From contig CANTUV010000062.1 in the NCBI GenBank assembly GCA_947685225.1, positions 16,202,501-16,266,500 on the forward strand: a stretch of 64,000 nt of DNA, in the 5' to 3' direction. Positions 21,011-34,825 of the stretch are shown one piece after another. Numbering within the stretch: the stretch's first letter is position 1; each line of letters starts with the position of its first letter. The notes beneath the pieces were generated by a model. That model saw only the letters and a list, made by a program, of their open reading frames with translations, was not told the origin of the DNA and did no database searches. The position numbers were made by a program, and so were the translations under genes. The stretch is from Garcia nutans (Eukaryota; Streptophyta; Magnoliopsida; Malpighiales; Euphorbiaceae).

Positions 21011-24000
21011 TGTAACACCCCGATACCCTATATAAGTACTATGCATATACCTAGTATACATACAGTAAATATATAAAGTATAAGGATGTCACTTTTCGTT
21101 ACCTTTTAAAAACCTGTAACAGAGTTCAAAACATAATACATTAATTTAAATAACATTTACAAAATCATTATCTTTATTAAAACCTCATTTATACATATAA
21201 ATACTCTCTCGTCAGAAATACATCATAATTAAAATTTATACATGTATGCATTACCCTCTAGTTGGTCTCGACAAACTTTACTCTTCTTGTGGCATAACAA
21301 AGACTTCATATCTTCCATCTATATACCTACGCGAATAAACACCCGCGCTAAGCCCGAGAGCTTAGTAGTCCAAATATAAAATATAAACATATAGTATAGA
21401 AGTATTGATATATAATGATACATCGATTCAATATATAATTAGTTCTTATCATATCTTCTTTTCTTTTTAATTTTATCTTTAATATATCCTAGCTAATTTC
21501 ATATATGATGTATATATATACATAATATTATCACCAACCCCAATGCATCACCAATACTCAAAACCAATATATTAATACCCCTACATTATATATATACCAC
21601 ACCAACCATTATTGCAATACACACTTTACATATCATACCAATTATTATTGCAATACACACATTACATATCATACACTCATTATTGCAATACACACATTAC
21701 ACATCATATCACCCATTATTGCAATACACAATTTACATATCATATAAATCATAAATCATATTTCCAATAAAGACAACCTTTATCATCAACCACAATTCAT
21801 TTACATATTACACTTAATAACATTATATTATTCACAATTCACCAAGCATAATTCATTATTAATACTCACAATCAATACTTGCAATTCACATTGACAATAA
21901 AGACAGACTCGGGCCCAAAACACTAATATGTTATTCAAAGTTCAGAGTTACTGCTTTGGTTCATAGTCACAATCATCACGCCCGTAGGCAATGTATATAC
22001 ATGTATCTCTATCCATGGATAGTGTAACAGACCCAGTCTCTTGGACCATCAACTCAACACATATGAGGAGATCCTCAACCCGGCAAGACTGTTACAAATC
22101 ATATATCTCATATTCACAATTCTCATAGTGTAACAGACCCAGTCTCTTGGACCATCAACTCAACACATATGAGGAGATCCTCAACCCAACAAGACTGTTA
22201 CCTTTCATCATTTCTTAGGCATGCCACCCAAATCCAGAACTCTAAAACTGAATAACATATTAAACAAACAATTCATTTATTATTTCATTATCAATCTCAT
22301 CATCAATTAGGCCAACATGCCTTATCTCTTTCAATTGAATTATCATAGCCAATCACAATGGCTTCATATCATATCATATCTCAATCCATATGATACATAT
22401 AGCATCATTGATATCACATTTCAAAGTATATTATTCATATAATACATTGCCATACACAAGATTCACAATGCATATAACATAACATTTTCTCACTTCTCAA
22501 AACACATTAACATCATTCATTACTAGAGCATTTATCATAACAAATTGCACATACCTTAAGAATGATCCTCATTTCTTCCTACCTTTCCCATTTCATATTT
22601 CATCCTTTATATATATTCTTCATTTACATTCACAATATAATAGCTTATTTAACACTTTCATCCCAATGTGTTAATGTTCAAAGACATATAAGGATATACA
22701 ATCAAATAGGGTTTATGCTTACCTGGTTAATGATCTTCACATCCTTCACATCATTCAATCATCACCTTAGTCCAATTATGTTAACAATATAATAGATCAC
22801 TTAACACATTTGCAAACAAATGTGTTAAGCCTCAAATTATGTAATTAAATACAATCATATGTATTGGTACTTACCTCAAGAACTAGTCCCATCAATCTAT
22901 ACATTTCTTTTCTTTCCAAGAATTCTCCACATTTAGGTTAATGCAACCCAATCTCTTCAAAACCTTTGAGGGACACGGGCAGCACCACTTGAGGGACACG
23001 GTTAGGGCAATTCAACCTCTTCACAATCTAATCCAAAAGGAATATTAGCAAAATGACCATATGAATAGTACATTCTGGTTTAAGACTCCATTTTATCCTT
23101 ATTTTGAAAAATTGTATAAAATAATCTACTTGACTAAAAATTCTAAAATTTTTAAAGAATTTAGTTTTGTATCTTAAAATCATTCCTTTAAAATTTCAGA
23201 TCAAATTGAACACAAAATCTTGGTCAAATAGTTCACCTAACCAGACTGCCCCAATTGCCCTGCATCCTGGCAGCAGTTCTGAACTTTGTGAATTCCATAA
23301 ATCAAATTCAATCAACGTGGTTCCAAATTATTTTTCTCAAATACTAGACTCACTAAGCAACAACATATCCAAAATTCAATTGGATATGATTTTTCTACAT
23401 TTTATTAAAAATCCCGAAATATAGCTGTCTCAGTTAAGGTACCTGCTGGAACAGGTCTAATAAAAATAATCTTTCTAAACTCATAACCATTCCAAAATCG
23501 AATCAACATATTTTTCAGTCATTCTAGACTCATAGAGGCACAACATATCAAAAATTCACTTCAAGAACATTTTTCTATAATTAATTAAAAATCATACAAG
23601 TCACAGCCTTTACTAATTGTAAAACAGAAAAAAATTCACTAAACACAACTCTTACTCTTCCATCACCAACACCAACCTAGCTTCTTATCTTTAATTCCAT
23701 TTCAACACTTTTACACACACCATACACAAACACACTCCATCAACCATCCATATCAACTCACCAATCCCAAACACAATTTCAAAAGAACAAAGGAAAATCA
23801 AGAGAAAGAACTTACCTAAGTTGTTGAATTCCACAAATCTTCAATTAAATCCTTTGATTCTCCCTTCAATTTGATGTTAGAATTAAACAAATCTCACTTT
23901 GCTCTCTCTTGTCTAAGGAGGAGCCAACCAACGTGGAGAAGAGAAGAAGAAGAAGAAGGAAATGAAGAAAAGACAAAATATCACCTCTTTAAATCTCCAC

Positions 24001-24328
24001 CAAGCAACTTAACCAAAGAAAATTACCTCCATGCCCTTCACCCATTTAATTAATCTTTTGTCTCATATATACCCATATATATAATTTCACATGCCACAAA
24101 TAAATATCATCTTGTATTGACCAACCCTTTTGACCAATGTATATGTTAGTTATACAACCATATAAACAACATATACACTTCTCTCTACACCCTCTTTTCT
24201 TCTCAAAACACAAATACCTATACATTCTTTTCCCAACTTCTTTTCTCTTGTAATTTAACACATATATTCAATCCAATATATAACAATAACATAATCAAAA
24301 CTTTTAAGGTATACATGAGGATATTACA
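21011..24328 (-). repeat. LARD 3' LTR (left copy)
   Basis: On the minus strand it starts TGTAATATCC at 24328 and ends GGGTGTTACA at 21011. Contents on the plus strand: four imperfect 33-36-bp 'attattgcaatacacac' repeats (21607-21745); two 72-bp units bounded by GTAACAG..CTGTTAC (22024-22095, 22130-22201); minus-strand donor-like AGGTAAG sites near 22720, 22873 and 23812; a CTAAGC/GCTTAG hairpin near 21347-21364. ORFs at 22562, 23167, 23871 and 24046 recur in the other LTR and are not genes. Confidence 0.9.
22024..22201. repeat. Duplicated 72-bp palindrome-ended unit in LARD LTR
   Basis: Units 22024-22095 and 22130-22201 are nearly identical, 106 bp apart start to start, each bounded by GTAACAG and CTGTTAC. 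The other LTR has them at 28843-28914 and 28949-29020. Confidence 0.85.
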
Positions 24329-27300
24329 ATTCTCTCCCCCTTAAATAATTTCGTCCTCGAAATTATCTAGCATAATTGTAATCCATTCATAATACTATAC
24401 CATCTTAACTTCCATATGAAGTTAATTATACGCTTAAGTCATTATATCATCAAATTATATAACTTCAACTCTCCTCTTTAGAATCAACCACCTTCTTTAA
24501 ATTCCATAACTCATCATTCTATATGTTTATACATCTTGTTATTTCCTTAATCAAACATTCAAAAGAACTCATTACATTTCTTGTTAATGTCTTTATATAA
24601 GAATCAGATCATTCTATAGTACACTTATACTTCATCTAATCTTTATATTTAATATATTTTGTTATTTCACTTCTGTATAATTACTCTCTTAACTTTAACA
24701 TTAAAAATCATTGACTTATATCTGAACATTAATTATCCCTTCATTACAATCACTGTCTAAATAGACATTTACCACCCTCAATAGATAACAAAATCCTGAT
24801 TTTTCATAAATGGAGTTATTTCTTTAGCATGCTTTTCACTTAACTTACATATTAATACATTATCTTTCAACTTATTTTATAGATAACCAATCTTTTTCTC
24901 TTCTTATCATGATTAACAATTACTATACTCCACTCATTCATGTCCAATCATACTTTAAAATTTACATCATATACATTATCATGTAAATACCTATTTTCTT
25001 AATACAACTATACACATTAAATTTTATTAATGATCCATAATCTTAGCCAAATCCAGATCAATTAATCTATCTGTCACAATATACCCACGTTCCAATCTTG
25101 TTCAATTCCAACCAACGATTAAGTAATCTAACTTATCATGAAATTTCACAATTTTCATATAAGTATAAATATAACTTAATTCCATAAGAGCAAACTTATA
25201 TTCAATTTCTGCTCTCTTTCAATCTATTTTCAGTCAAATCATCATGATAACAAATCACTTCTAATATCTTTTAATATACACATAGTTTATTCTTTATTAT
25301 CTTAGTATAATTTCCACCAATTCTCATAAAATGTTATATCATACTTAATATCTATAATTCATTCACTCAAACTTTGAGTTCATTCCCTTAAACCTCAAGT
25401 TACATACCATAAACATATTCAGTAAACTTTCATTCATATAATATAATTTCTCCCTTTTACTAACTCTTCACATTTCCTATCATTGGTATATTTATTTTGA
25501 TTACCTTTTTGTCATATTATCCATAACTCAACACATTTCAATTTTTTTTTTCACAGTTATAACCAAATTCTTAACATAAAAAAAATAATAAGGTACAACT
25601 TTAACCATCATAATTTTTAACTATACTTCTCAAACAAAATTGTCAATCTCACCAAATCCGTATTACAATCATTATATCTAAGATCCAAATCCATGGATAA
25701 CAAATTAACCGATCCAAAATACTGAACAAAACACATGACTTTAAGAGATTAATATTCAAACCTAGAACTTTCAATTCAATACTGTTCTTTTATAATTCTA
25801 TTCTCAATCTTAACATTTTTAGTATAACAGAAGTTAACACATTCCAACTTCGTTTCAACCAATTTGTATTTGCTTATATGATCCTTATCAACTTAACTCA
25901 TGCCTTAACAATATTACTATATACATATTCAATCATATACAGTTCTTATACAATTTCTATTCATCACTTCATTTCTAATCCATCTACAATCTCTTATAAT
26001 ATAATTACATAAAACTTTTCATATGTGAATACTTTGAAACTCTAAATATAATATAATCATCAAGTTCAATACTCATTATAACAATTTCCACTGTCCAATA
26101 TTACTCAAGTTCTTTCCATTCTCACTTCCATCACATAATCCATCTAGCTTTACACAGTTCAAGACCTAATCTCTCTTAGGTCCACTAATACATATAACAT
26201 TGTTTTTCCATATCACTAATTCTATAATTATACCACATATATCTTCATAAGCCATCCTCATAATGTGATTCACAAATGTGTTTATATATCATAATTTCAT
26301 TCATATTGGAAAACTCAATTCACATATCATATACATGTATACACTTAATTATATGCTCTTATAGTATTTTCCTTTTTCATACATTCAATACAAATTTAGT
26401 GTTTATCATTTTCTTTTAAACACTATCCTTCTCATTCTTCCAATATGATATAAAGTATTTATTCACACTACAAACATATATATATTCCGACTATTGTAAC
26501 ACTTCATATTCATCTCAGTCACATTCCCAATGTGACATCTCTTTCACTTTCGTCTTTAAAAATATTTAATACACTCCCATATTCATTCTTACCCTGTTCA
26601 GTAAAATGACTAAAAAAGATAACTCATTTCTATTTACTTATCCACTTCCTTGATTATTTCAAAACAAATTCTCATACTATCAATCACATTACTCAATTCA
26701 TAATACTTCCATATGCAATACTAGTCATTTCACTTAGCTCATGCATTGCATATACAGTTAACTATCAATATCCCAATAATCTTTATCAAATTCCACTAAA
26801 ACTTTAACTTCTCAATTTACTACTTCGTTTAAGCTTCAATTTACCAAACTCATCTTTTCTATCATCACTTTAAAAACATCTTACAAATATATATCACAAA
26901 GCAATATTAAAACATATAATTTCCACAATCATAAAGCTCACTTCAAAAATCTCAAATATCACATATTATCACCATTACCATGAGCTTTCACAATATCCAA
27001 GCATCTCACATTTCTAACATTGAATTTACTATGCTCGCATTATAGTAACAATACTAAGTTATATTCTTACTTAACCACTATCATCTCTTTTTCCTTTAAA
27101 CACAACCTTAACTGTATACACATCCCAACTTTACATAATCACACTTTGTCTCTACTAAACAACTCATTCAACATTCCACCATACTCTCCTCATTTAAATA
27201 ACATAACTTTCAATTTTAACAATTCGATATCATTTCAGCTGTCTAGTAAATTCAACATTAGCAAAACCAACATAAACTTTATTACAAAGAGGTTCAAAGT

Positions 27301-27829
27301 ATAGAAGAAAAAGTACATACTCTTATCTTGATTTGATTTTCAACTCATTTTCAAATTTATTCTCCTTTTCATTTCTTTATGTTTCAATTCATATTATGTC
27401 CTACATAATATTGCTCATAAACATCAACATTACATTCCATGTTGCACACAACATGACATTTTCATATGCATCATCAATATACATATATCATATTACATTT
27501 CACAATTAGTTTCTCATAATCAATTAGGCACTATGCCTCAATTATAATTCATTTCCAACATCATTGTCAACAATCATAATTTCTCATCACATCAAAATAG
27601 TATACACATATATCATCAACTATATTGAACATCTCATATAACACAAATATTCTATAATTCATATAATGCCACATCCGAGACCAACCTAGGTGTCAATGCA
27701 TATGCATGTATTACAAATTTCATTTCAAAACTTTTCCTTTTTACTTTTATTTAAACTTTTCAAAAAAAAAATTTTTTTTTTCTCACTTAGGCCGAGAATC
27801 TCGAACCTAAGCTCTGATACCAAAATAAT
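24329..27829 (-). other. LARD interior, non-coding, with polypurine tract and primer site
   Basis: 3.5 kb with no ORF of recognisable content; the longest (27020-27304, plus strand) is low complexity. On the minus strand the primer site is at 27825-27811 and the polypurine tract (AAGGGGGAGAGAAT) at 24342-24329, preceded by 'ttcgaggacgaaatt' as in Tekay/Del-type elements and in element H. The rest is AT-rich with no structure I can name. Confidence 0.8.
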
Positions 27830-30800
27830 TGTAACACCCCGATACCCTATATAAGTACTATGCATATACCTAGTATACATACAATAAATATATAAAGTAT
27901 AAGGATGTCACTTTTCGTTACCTTTTAAAAACCTGTAACAGAGTTCAAACCATAATACATTAATTTAAATAACATTTACAAAATCATTATCTTTATTAAA
28001 ACCTCATTTATACATATAAATACTCTCTCGTCAGAAATACATCATAATTAAAATTTATACATGTATGCATTACCCTCTAGTTGGTCTCGACAAACTTTAC
28101 TCTTCTTGTGGCATAACAAAGACATCATATCTTCCATCTATATACCTGCGCGAATAAACACCCGCGCTAAGCCCGAGAGCTTAGTAGTCCAAATATAAAA
28201 TATAAACATATAGTATAGAAGTATTGATATATAATGATACATCGATTCAATATATAATTAGTTCTTATCATATCTTCTTTTCTTTTTAATTTTATCTTTA
28301 ATATATCCTAGCTAATTTCATATATGATGTATATATATACATAATATTATCATCAACCCCAATGCATCACCAATACTCAAAACCAATATATTAATACCCC
28401 TACATTATATATATACCACACCAACCATTATTGCAATACACACTTTACATATCATACCAATTATTATTGCAATACACACATTACATATCATACACTCATT
28501 ATTGCAATACACACATTACACATCATATCACCCATTATTGCAATACACAATTTACATATCATATAAATCATAAATCATATTTCCAATAAAGACAACCTTT
28601 ATCATCAACCACAATTCATTTACATATTACACTTAATAACATTATATTATTCACAATTCACCAAGCATAATTCATTATTAATACTCACAATCAATACTTG
28701 CAATTCACATTGACAATAAAGACAGACTCGGGCCCAAAACACTAATATGTTATTCAAAGTTCAGAGTTACTGCTTTGGTTCATAGTCACAATCATCACGC
28801 CCGTAGGCAATGTATATACATGTATCTCTATCCATGGATAGTGTAACAGACCCAGTCTCTTGGACCATCAACTCAACACATATGAGGAGATCCTCAACCC
28901 GGCAAGACTGTTACAAATCATATATCTCATATTCACAATTCTCATAGTGTAACAGACCCAGTCTCTTGGACCATCAACTCAACACATATGAGGAGATCCT
29001 CAACCCGACAAGACTGTTACCTTTCATCATTTCTTAGGCATGCCACCCAAATCCAGAACTCTAAAACTGAATAACATATTAAACAAACAATTCATTTATT
29101 ATTTCATTATCAATCTCATCATCAATTAGGCCAACATGCCTTATCTCTTTCAATTGAATTATCATAGCCAATCACAATGGCTTCATATCATATCATATCT
29201 CAATCCATATGATACATATAACATCATTGATATCACATTTCAAAGTATATTATTCATATAATACATTGCCATACACAAGATTCACAATGCATATAACATA
29301 ACATTTTCTCACTTCTCAAAACACATTAACATCATTCATTACTAGAGCATTTATCATAACAAATTGCACATACCTTAAGAATGATCCTCATTTATTCCTA
29401 CCTTTCCCATTTCATATTTCATCCTTTATATATATTCTTCATTTACATTCACAATATAATAGCTTATTTAACACTTTCATCCCAATGTGTTAATGTTCAA
29501 AGACATATAAGGATATACAATCAAATAGGGTTTATGCTTACCTGGTTAATGATCTTCACATCCTTCACATCATTCAATCATCACCTTAGTCCAATTATGT
29601 TAACAATATAATAGATCACTTAACACATTTGCAAACAAATGTGTTAAGCCTCAAATTATGTAATTAAATACAATCATATGTATTGGTACTTACCTCAAGA
29701 ACTAGTCCCATCAATCTATACATTTCTTTTCTTTCCAAGAATTCTCCACATTTAGGTTAATGCAACCCAATCTCTTCAAAACCTTTGAGGGACACGGGCA
29801 GCACCACTTGAGGGACACGGTTAGGGCAATTCAACCTCTTCACAATCTAATCCAAAAGGAATATTAGCAAAATGACCATATGAATAGTACATTCTGGTTT
29901 AAGACTCCATTTTATCCTTATTTTGAAAAATTGTATAAAATAATCTACTTGACTAAAAATTCTAAAATTTTTACAGAATTTAGTTTTGTATCTTAAAATC
30001 ATTCCTTTAAAATTTCAGATCAAATTGAACACAAAATCTTGGTCAAATAGTTCACCTAACCAGACTGCCCCAATTGCCCTGCATCCTGGCAGCAGTTCTG
30101 AACTTTGTGAATTCCATAAATCAAATTCAATCAACGTGGTTCCAAATTATTTTTCTCAAATACTAGACTCACTAAGCAACAACATATCCAAAATTCAATT
30201 GGATATGATTTTTCTACATTTTATTAAAAATCCCGAAATATAGCTGTCTCAGTTAAGGTACCTGCTGGAACAGGTCTAATAAAAATAATCTTTCTAAACT
30301 CATAACCATTCCAAAATCGAATCAACATATTTTTCAGTCATTATAGACTCATAGAGGCACAACATATCAAAAATTCACTTCAAGAACATTTTTCTATAAT
30401 TAATTAAAAATCATACAAGTCACAGCCTTTACTAATTGTAAAACAGAAAAAAATTCACTAAACACAACTCTTACTCTTCCATCACCAACACCAACCTAGC
30501 TTCTTATCTTTAATTCCATTTCAACACTTTTACACACACCATACACAAACACACTCCATCAACCATCCATATCAACTCACCAATCCCAAACACAATTTCA
30601 AAAGAACAAAGGAAAATCAAGAGAAAGAACTTACCTAAGTTGTTGAATTCCACAAATCTTCAATTAAATCCTTTGATTCTCCCTTCAATTTGATGTTAGA
30701 ATTAAACAAATCTCACTTTGCTCTCTCTTGTCTAAGGAGGAGCCAACCAACGTGGAGAAGAGAAGAAGAAGAAGAAGGAAATGAAGAAAAGACAAAATAT

Positions 30801-31147
30801 CACCTCCTTAAATCTCCACCAAGCAACTTAACCAAAGAAAATTACCTCCATGCCCTTCACCCATTTAATTAATCTTTTGTCTCATATATACCCATATATA
30901 TAATTTCACATGCCACAAATAAATATCATCTTGTATTGACCAACCCTTTTGACCAATGTATATGTTAGTTATACAACCATATAAACAACATATACACTTC
31001 TCTCTACACCCTCTTTTCTTCTCAAAACACAAATACCTATACATTCTTTTCCCAACTTCTTTTCTCTTGTAATTTAACACATATATTCAATCCAATATAT
31101 AACAATAACATAATCAAAACTTTTAAGGTATACATGAGGATATTACA
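27830..31147 (-). repeat. LARD 5' LTR (right copy)
   Basis: Same 3318-bp length as the left copy, offset 6819. By eye about 11 single-base differences, for example in the codons behind the ORFs at 29381 and 22562, and no indels. The right end ATATTACA is followed by ACTAC and the resumed copia gag. Confidence 0.9.
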
Positions 31148-31152
31148 ACTAC

Positions 31153-32197
31153 TCACATTTGAGCTACACAGTGAAAAAGAAGAAGATCAAGGTGAAAAAG
31201 AAAAGAGAAAACTAATTGCTCTCAAAGCAATCAAAGAAGTTGAGAGCTCAAGCAACGAAGGTACAGATGATGAGGATGAAATGGAAATGTTCTAAAAAAG
31301 AATCAATGAATGGAAAAGGAAGAAAATATTACAAGCAAATAAAGGTACACTTCCTAAATTCTCCTTCAAAGATAAAGAAAAGAAAAATGAGGTAAAGTGC
31401 TATGAATGTGGAAAAACTGGTCACATTAAATCGAATTGCTTCAAAGTAAAGAATAAAAGGAAATGGGACAAAGAAAAGAAACAGTCTCTCAAAGCCACAT
31501 GGGATGACTCCTCTTCAAGTGAAGAAGAAGAAGAAGAAGAAGGAATTGCAAACCTATGTCTCATGGCTATTGAAGATGACTCCAATGAGGTAAATACTCA
31601 ATCCTTTGATCTAGTAGCACATGATGATATTGATGATCTAGATGATAGTGATTTGATTGAGCACATGAACTTTAAAATAGAAAAATATTTTTCTAAAATG
31701 ATGCTCTATAAAGAAAAAAGCTCTAAGTTAGAAAAGGATTTTATATGCTTAAAGAACTCTACCTTAGAATTGAAAACCTCAAATGAACACTTGATGAATT
31801 CAATAGAAGAGTTAAATAAAAACTCACATGACTTAGAAAAAATTATTAAAGAGAATGAAATTTGAAGCATGAACTAAAAGAACTAAAAGAATCAATTTCA
31901 AGATTTCATAAAGGAATGGAAGCCTTAGATACATTAATTGGTAACCAAAGATTACCCTCCTTAAAATATGGATTAGGATTCAATGGATCGACCAACATTG
32001 AACCAAGCAAACTAACATTTGTAAAAGCATCTACAACTAAAATTTCTAATGTTGATATTGTAAATAACAAAGATGCTCGCACCAAGTCTAAAAGTACCAA
32101 AAGAACTTCTTATGGTTCACTAGGAAATAAAGCTAAAAGTAATCATGCATTTATATACACTAAACTTGCACAAAATCAATCACATAATTGTAGTTGA
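31153..32197 (+). pseudogene. gag: Copia gag, 3' part with zinc knuckle
   Basis: Continues gag after the LARD. It contains a charged KE-rich segment, then the nucleocapsid zinc knuckle 'CYECGKTGHIKSNC' (31398-31439; CX2CX4HX4C intact), an acidic run of glutamates, and coiled-coil-like segments at 31563-31865 and 31862-32197 that bridge to protease. TAA at 31292 and a frameshift at about 31863 break it. Confidence 0.85.
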
Positions 32198-32399
32198 ATG
32201 TATAATACTTGGAATACAAAAAGAAAAATGCAAAAATATAAAATACCATGGCAATGCACATATTACATGAAATTCGGAAACAAAAGTTTTTTGTCATATA
32301 AGAAAGACTCATCTCAAGTTAGAAGACACCTTTATTACTAACCATCAAGGACCCAACTTCATTTGGTTACCTAAGAGAAGATGACCACTATTGCCTTGT

Positions 32400-33624
32400 A
32401 GGTATGCCTAAAATCTACTATCAACGAAAGCACATGGCTTGTGAATAGTGGGCGCTCAAGGCATATGACCGGGAATGCAAAGCTCTTTCCAAGTATTACC
32501 TACAAACATGGAGGTGATGTAACTTTTGGAAATGACGCTAAAGGTAAAATTATTGGTGTTAGCTCCATTGGTTCAATTGGTAAAGATTTAATAGAAGATG
32601 TATGGCTTGTTGATGGGTTGAAACATAATTTGCTAAGTGTTAGTCATCTATGTGATAAAGCTTACATTGTTAATTTTGATTCCAAAGGATGCAAGATCAC
32701 AAATTCAAATGGTGTTATCATATTTAAGGGTACTAGGACAAACAACACTTATAATATTAACATATATTCAAATCATGCACTTAAATGTCTAATGTCTACT
32801 AATAATGATGCATGGCTATGGCATAGAAGACTAGGACATGCTGGTATGGATCAATTAAAATATATTTGTAATGAAAACCTAGTTGATGGTCTCCCTAGGA
32901 TAAAATATGATAGAGATAGAATTTGTGAACCTTGTCAACGTGGTAAGCAACATAAGAGTTCATTTAAATCAAAGAATGTTATAAGTACCTCTAGACCTTT
33001 AGAGCTCATTCATTTGGATTTGTTTGGACCAAATAGAGTTACAAGCTTAGGAGGCAAATTATATGCATTTATTCTTGTTGATGATTACTCTAGATTCACA
33101 TGGGTTAATTTCTTAGTTCAAAAGAATGAAGCTTTTAGTTACTTCAAAACGTTTGCAAAAAGAGTTCAAAATGAAAAAGGATATGTGATCACATCTATTA
33201 GAAGTGATCATGGAAAAGAATTTGAGAATGAAAATTTTGAAAGTCTTTGTGATGAACTTGGCATTTCACATAATTTTTCTGCTCCTAGAACTCCATAACA
33301 AAATGGTGTGGTTGAAAGGAAAAATAGAAACTTGGTTGAAATGGTTAGAACAATACTCAATGAATATGATTTACCATCTTATTTTTGGGCAGAAGCCGTT
33401 AATATAGCTTGTTACATTGCAAATCGTGTTTACAAAAGGCATTGAACTAATAAAACTTCTTATGAGCTATGGAATGGAAGAATTCCCAGAATTCGATATT
33501 TTAGAGTATTTGGATGCAAATGCTTTATATTGAACACCAAAGAAAATCTTGGAAAATTTTCATCCAAATCAGATGAAGGCATATTCCTATGATACTCATC
33601 ATATAGCAAAGCATATAGAGCATT
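32400..33624 (+). pseudogene. pol: Copia protease and integrase, broken
   Basis: Protease: the active-site segment reads 'NSGRSRHMTG', where copia proteases have Asp at the first position, so the catalytic aspartate is lost. Gag-pre-integrase/zinc-binding part: 'WLWHRRLGHAGMDQLKYI' and 'CEPCQRGKQHKSSF'. Integrase core: 'ELIHLDLFGP' (Asp), 'SDHGKEFENENF' (Asp), 'NGVVERKNR' (Glu). A TAA replaces a glutamine codon at 33296, just before the 'QNGVVERKNR' segment, and TGA stops fall near 33443 and 33590. Confidence 0.88.
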
Positions 33625-33628
33625 TAAC

Positions 33629-34825
33629 ATGAAAACTCTAGTTGTTGAAGAAACAATGCATGTTGTATTTGATGAATCATCTAAACTTGATCAAAAGAAA
33701 GGTAGTACTTTCAATGACCCTGCAGGTACTCTTGAACCACATGAAACTATTGATGCTCCAAAGATCAATCAGTATGAACTTGAAGAAAAGACTCAAGATC
33801 TACCTAAGGATTGGCAATACAAGAAAGATCATCCTAAGGAACTCATCATTGGTGAAACATCTAAGGGAGTAATTACTAGATCTAAAATTAATCATATAGA
33901 TGTTAATTTTGCTTTTGTTTCTCAAATTGAGCCAAAGACCATTGAGGAGGCTCTAAACGATGAAAGTTGGATGATTGCAATTCAAGATGAACTTAATCAA
34001 TTTGAAAGAAATAATGTTTGGCAACTCACTCCTAGACCTGCAGATCACTCTATCATAGGATGCAAATGGGTCTATAGGAATAAGCTTGATGAAAATGGTC
34101 ACATTGTTAGGAACAAAGCAAGGTTGGTAGCAAAAGGCTATAATCAAGAAGAAGGTATTGACTATGATGAAACATTTGCCCCTGTAGCCAGATTAGAAGC
34201 TATTAGAATATTACTTGCTTTTGCATGTCACATGAACTTTAAACTCTTTCAAATGGATGTTAAAAGTGCATTTCTAAGTGGACTTATAAGTGAAGAAGTT
34301 TATGTAGAACAACCTCCTGGTTTTGAAAACTACAAATTTCCTAATCATGTTTTCAAACTTACCAAAGCTTTATATGGATTGAAACAAGCACCAAGAGTTT
34401 GGTATGATAAACTAAGTGCATATTTGCTTGAAAATGGTTTTTCAAAAGGAAAAGTATACACAACTCTCTTTGTTAAAAAGGACAAATATAACATTTTAAT
34501 TGTACAAATTTATGTGAATGACATAATATTTGGAGCTACTAATGAAACCTTGTACAAAGACTTTGCTTGTTGTATGACTAGGGAATTTGAAATGAGCATG
34601 ATGGGTGAACTCAAGTTCTTCCTTGGACTACAAATCAAGCAATGTGAAGATGAGATCTTCATCAACCAATCCAAATATACAAAAGAACTCATCAAGAAAT
34701 TTGGAATGGATGGCTGCAAAACTAGCAAGACTCCTATAAGCACATTCTTGAAATTAGGTAAAGATGAAAATGGTAAAGCAGTAGATGAAAAGAAATATCG
34801 AGGTATTATCAGATCACTACTTTAA
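33629..34825 (+). pseudogene. pol: Copia reverse transcriptase, catalytic Asp lost
   Basis: Open for 398 codons. Motifs: 'GCKWVYRNKLDENG', 'KARLVAKGYNQEEGIDYDET', 'FAPVARLEAIRILLAFA', 'FQMDVKSAFLSGLISEEVYV', 'QPPGFE', 'LTKALYGLKQAPRVWYDKL'. The polymerase box reads 'IYVNDIIFG' in place of YVDD, a GAT-to-AAT change that removes one of the two essential aspartates. The frame ends in a TAA at 34823 where relatives have an aromatic residue; the protein then continues into RNase H. Confidence 0.92.

Larger units (their letters stand above)
21011..31147 (-). mobile_element. LARD-type non-coding LTR element, minus strand, very young
   Basis: Two LTRs of exactly 3318 bp (21011-24328 and 27830-31147) around a 3.5-kb interior with no coding capacity; target duplication ACTAC at 21006-21010 and 31148-31152. 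The primer site (reverse of TGGTATCAGAGC) lies next to the right LTR and the polypurine tract next to the left one, so it is on the minus strand. By eye only about 11 bases differ between the LTRs. Long LTRs, conserved signals and no genes fit a large retrotransposon derivative, mobilised in trans, probably by a Tekay/Del-like gypsy element. Confidence 0.9.

Noticed and set aside
22562..24261. Several ORFs of 60-85 codons repeated at 29381-31080
   Set aside because: They recur only because they lie in the two near-identical LARD LTRs. Composition is AT-driven and no motif is recognisable.
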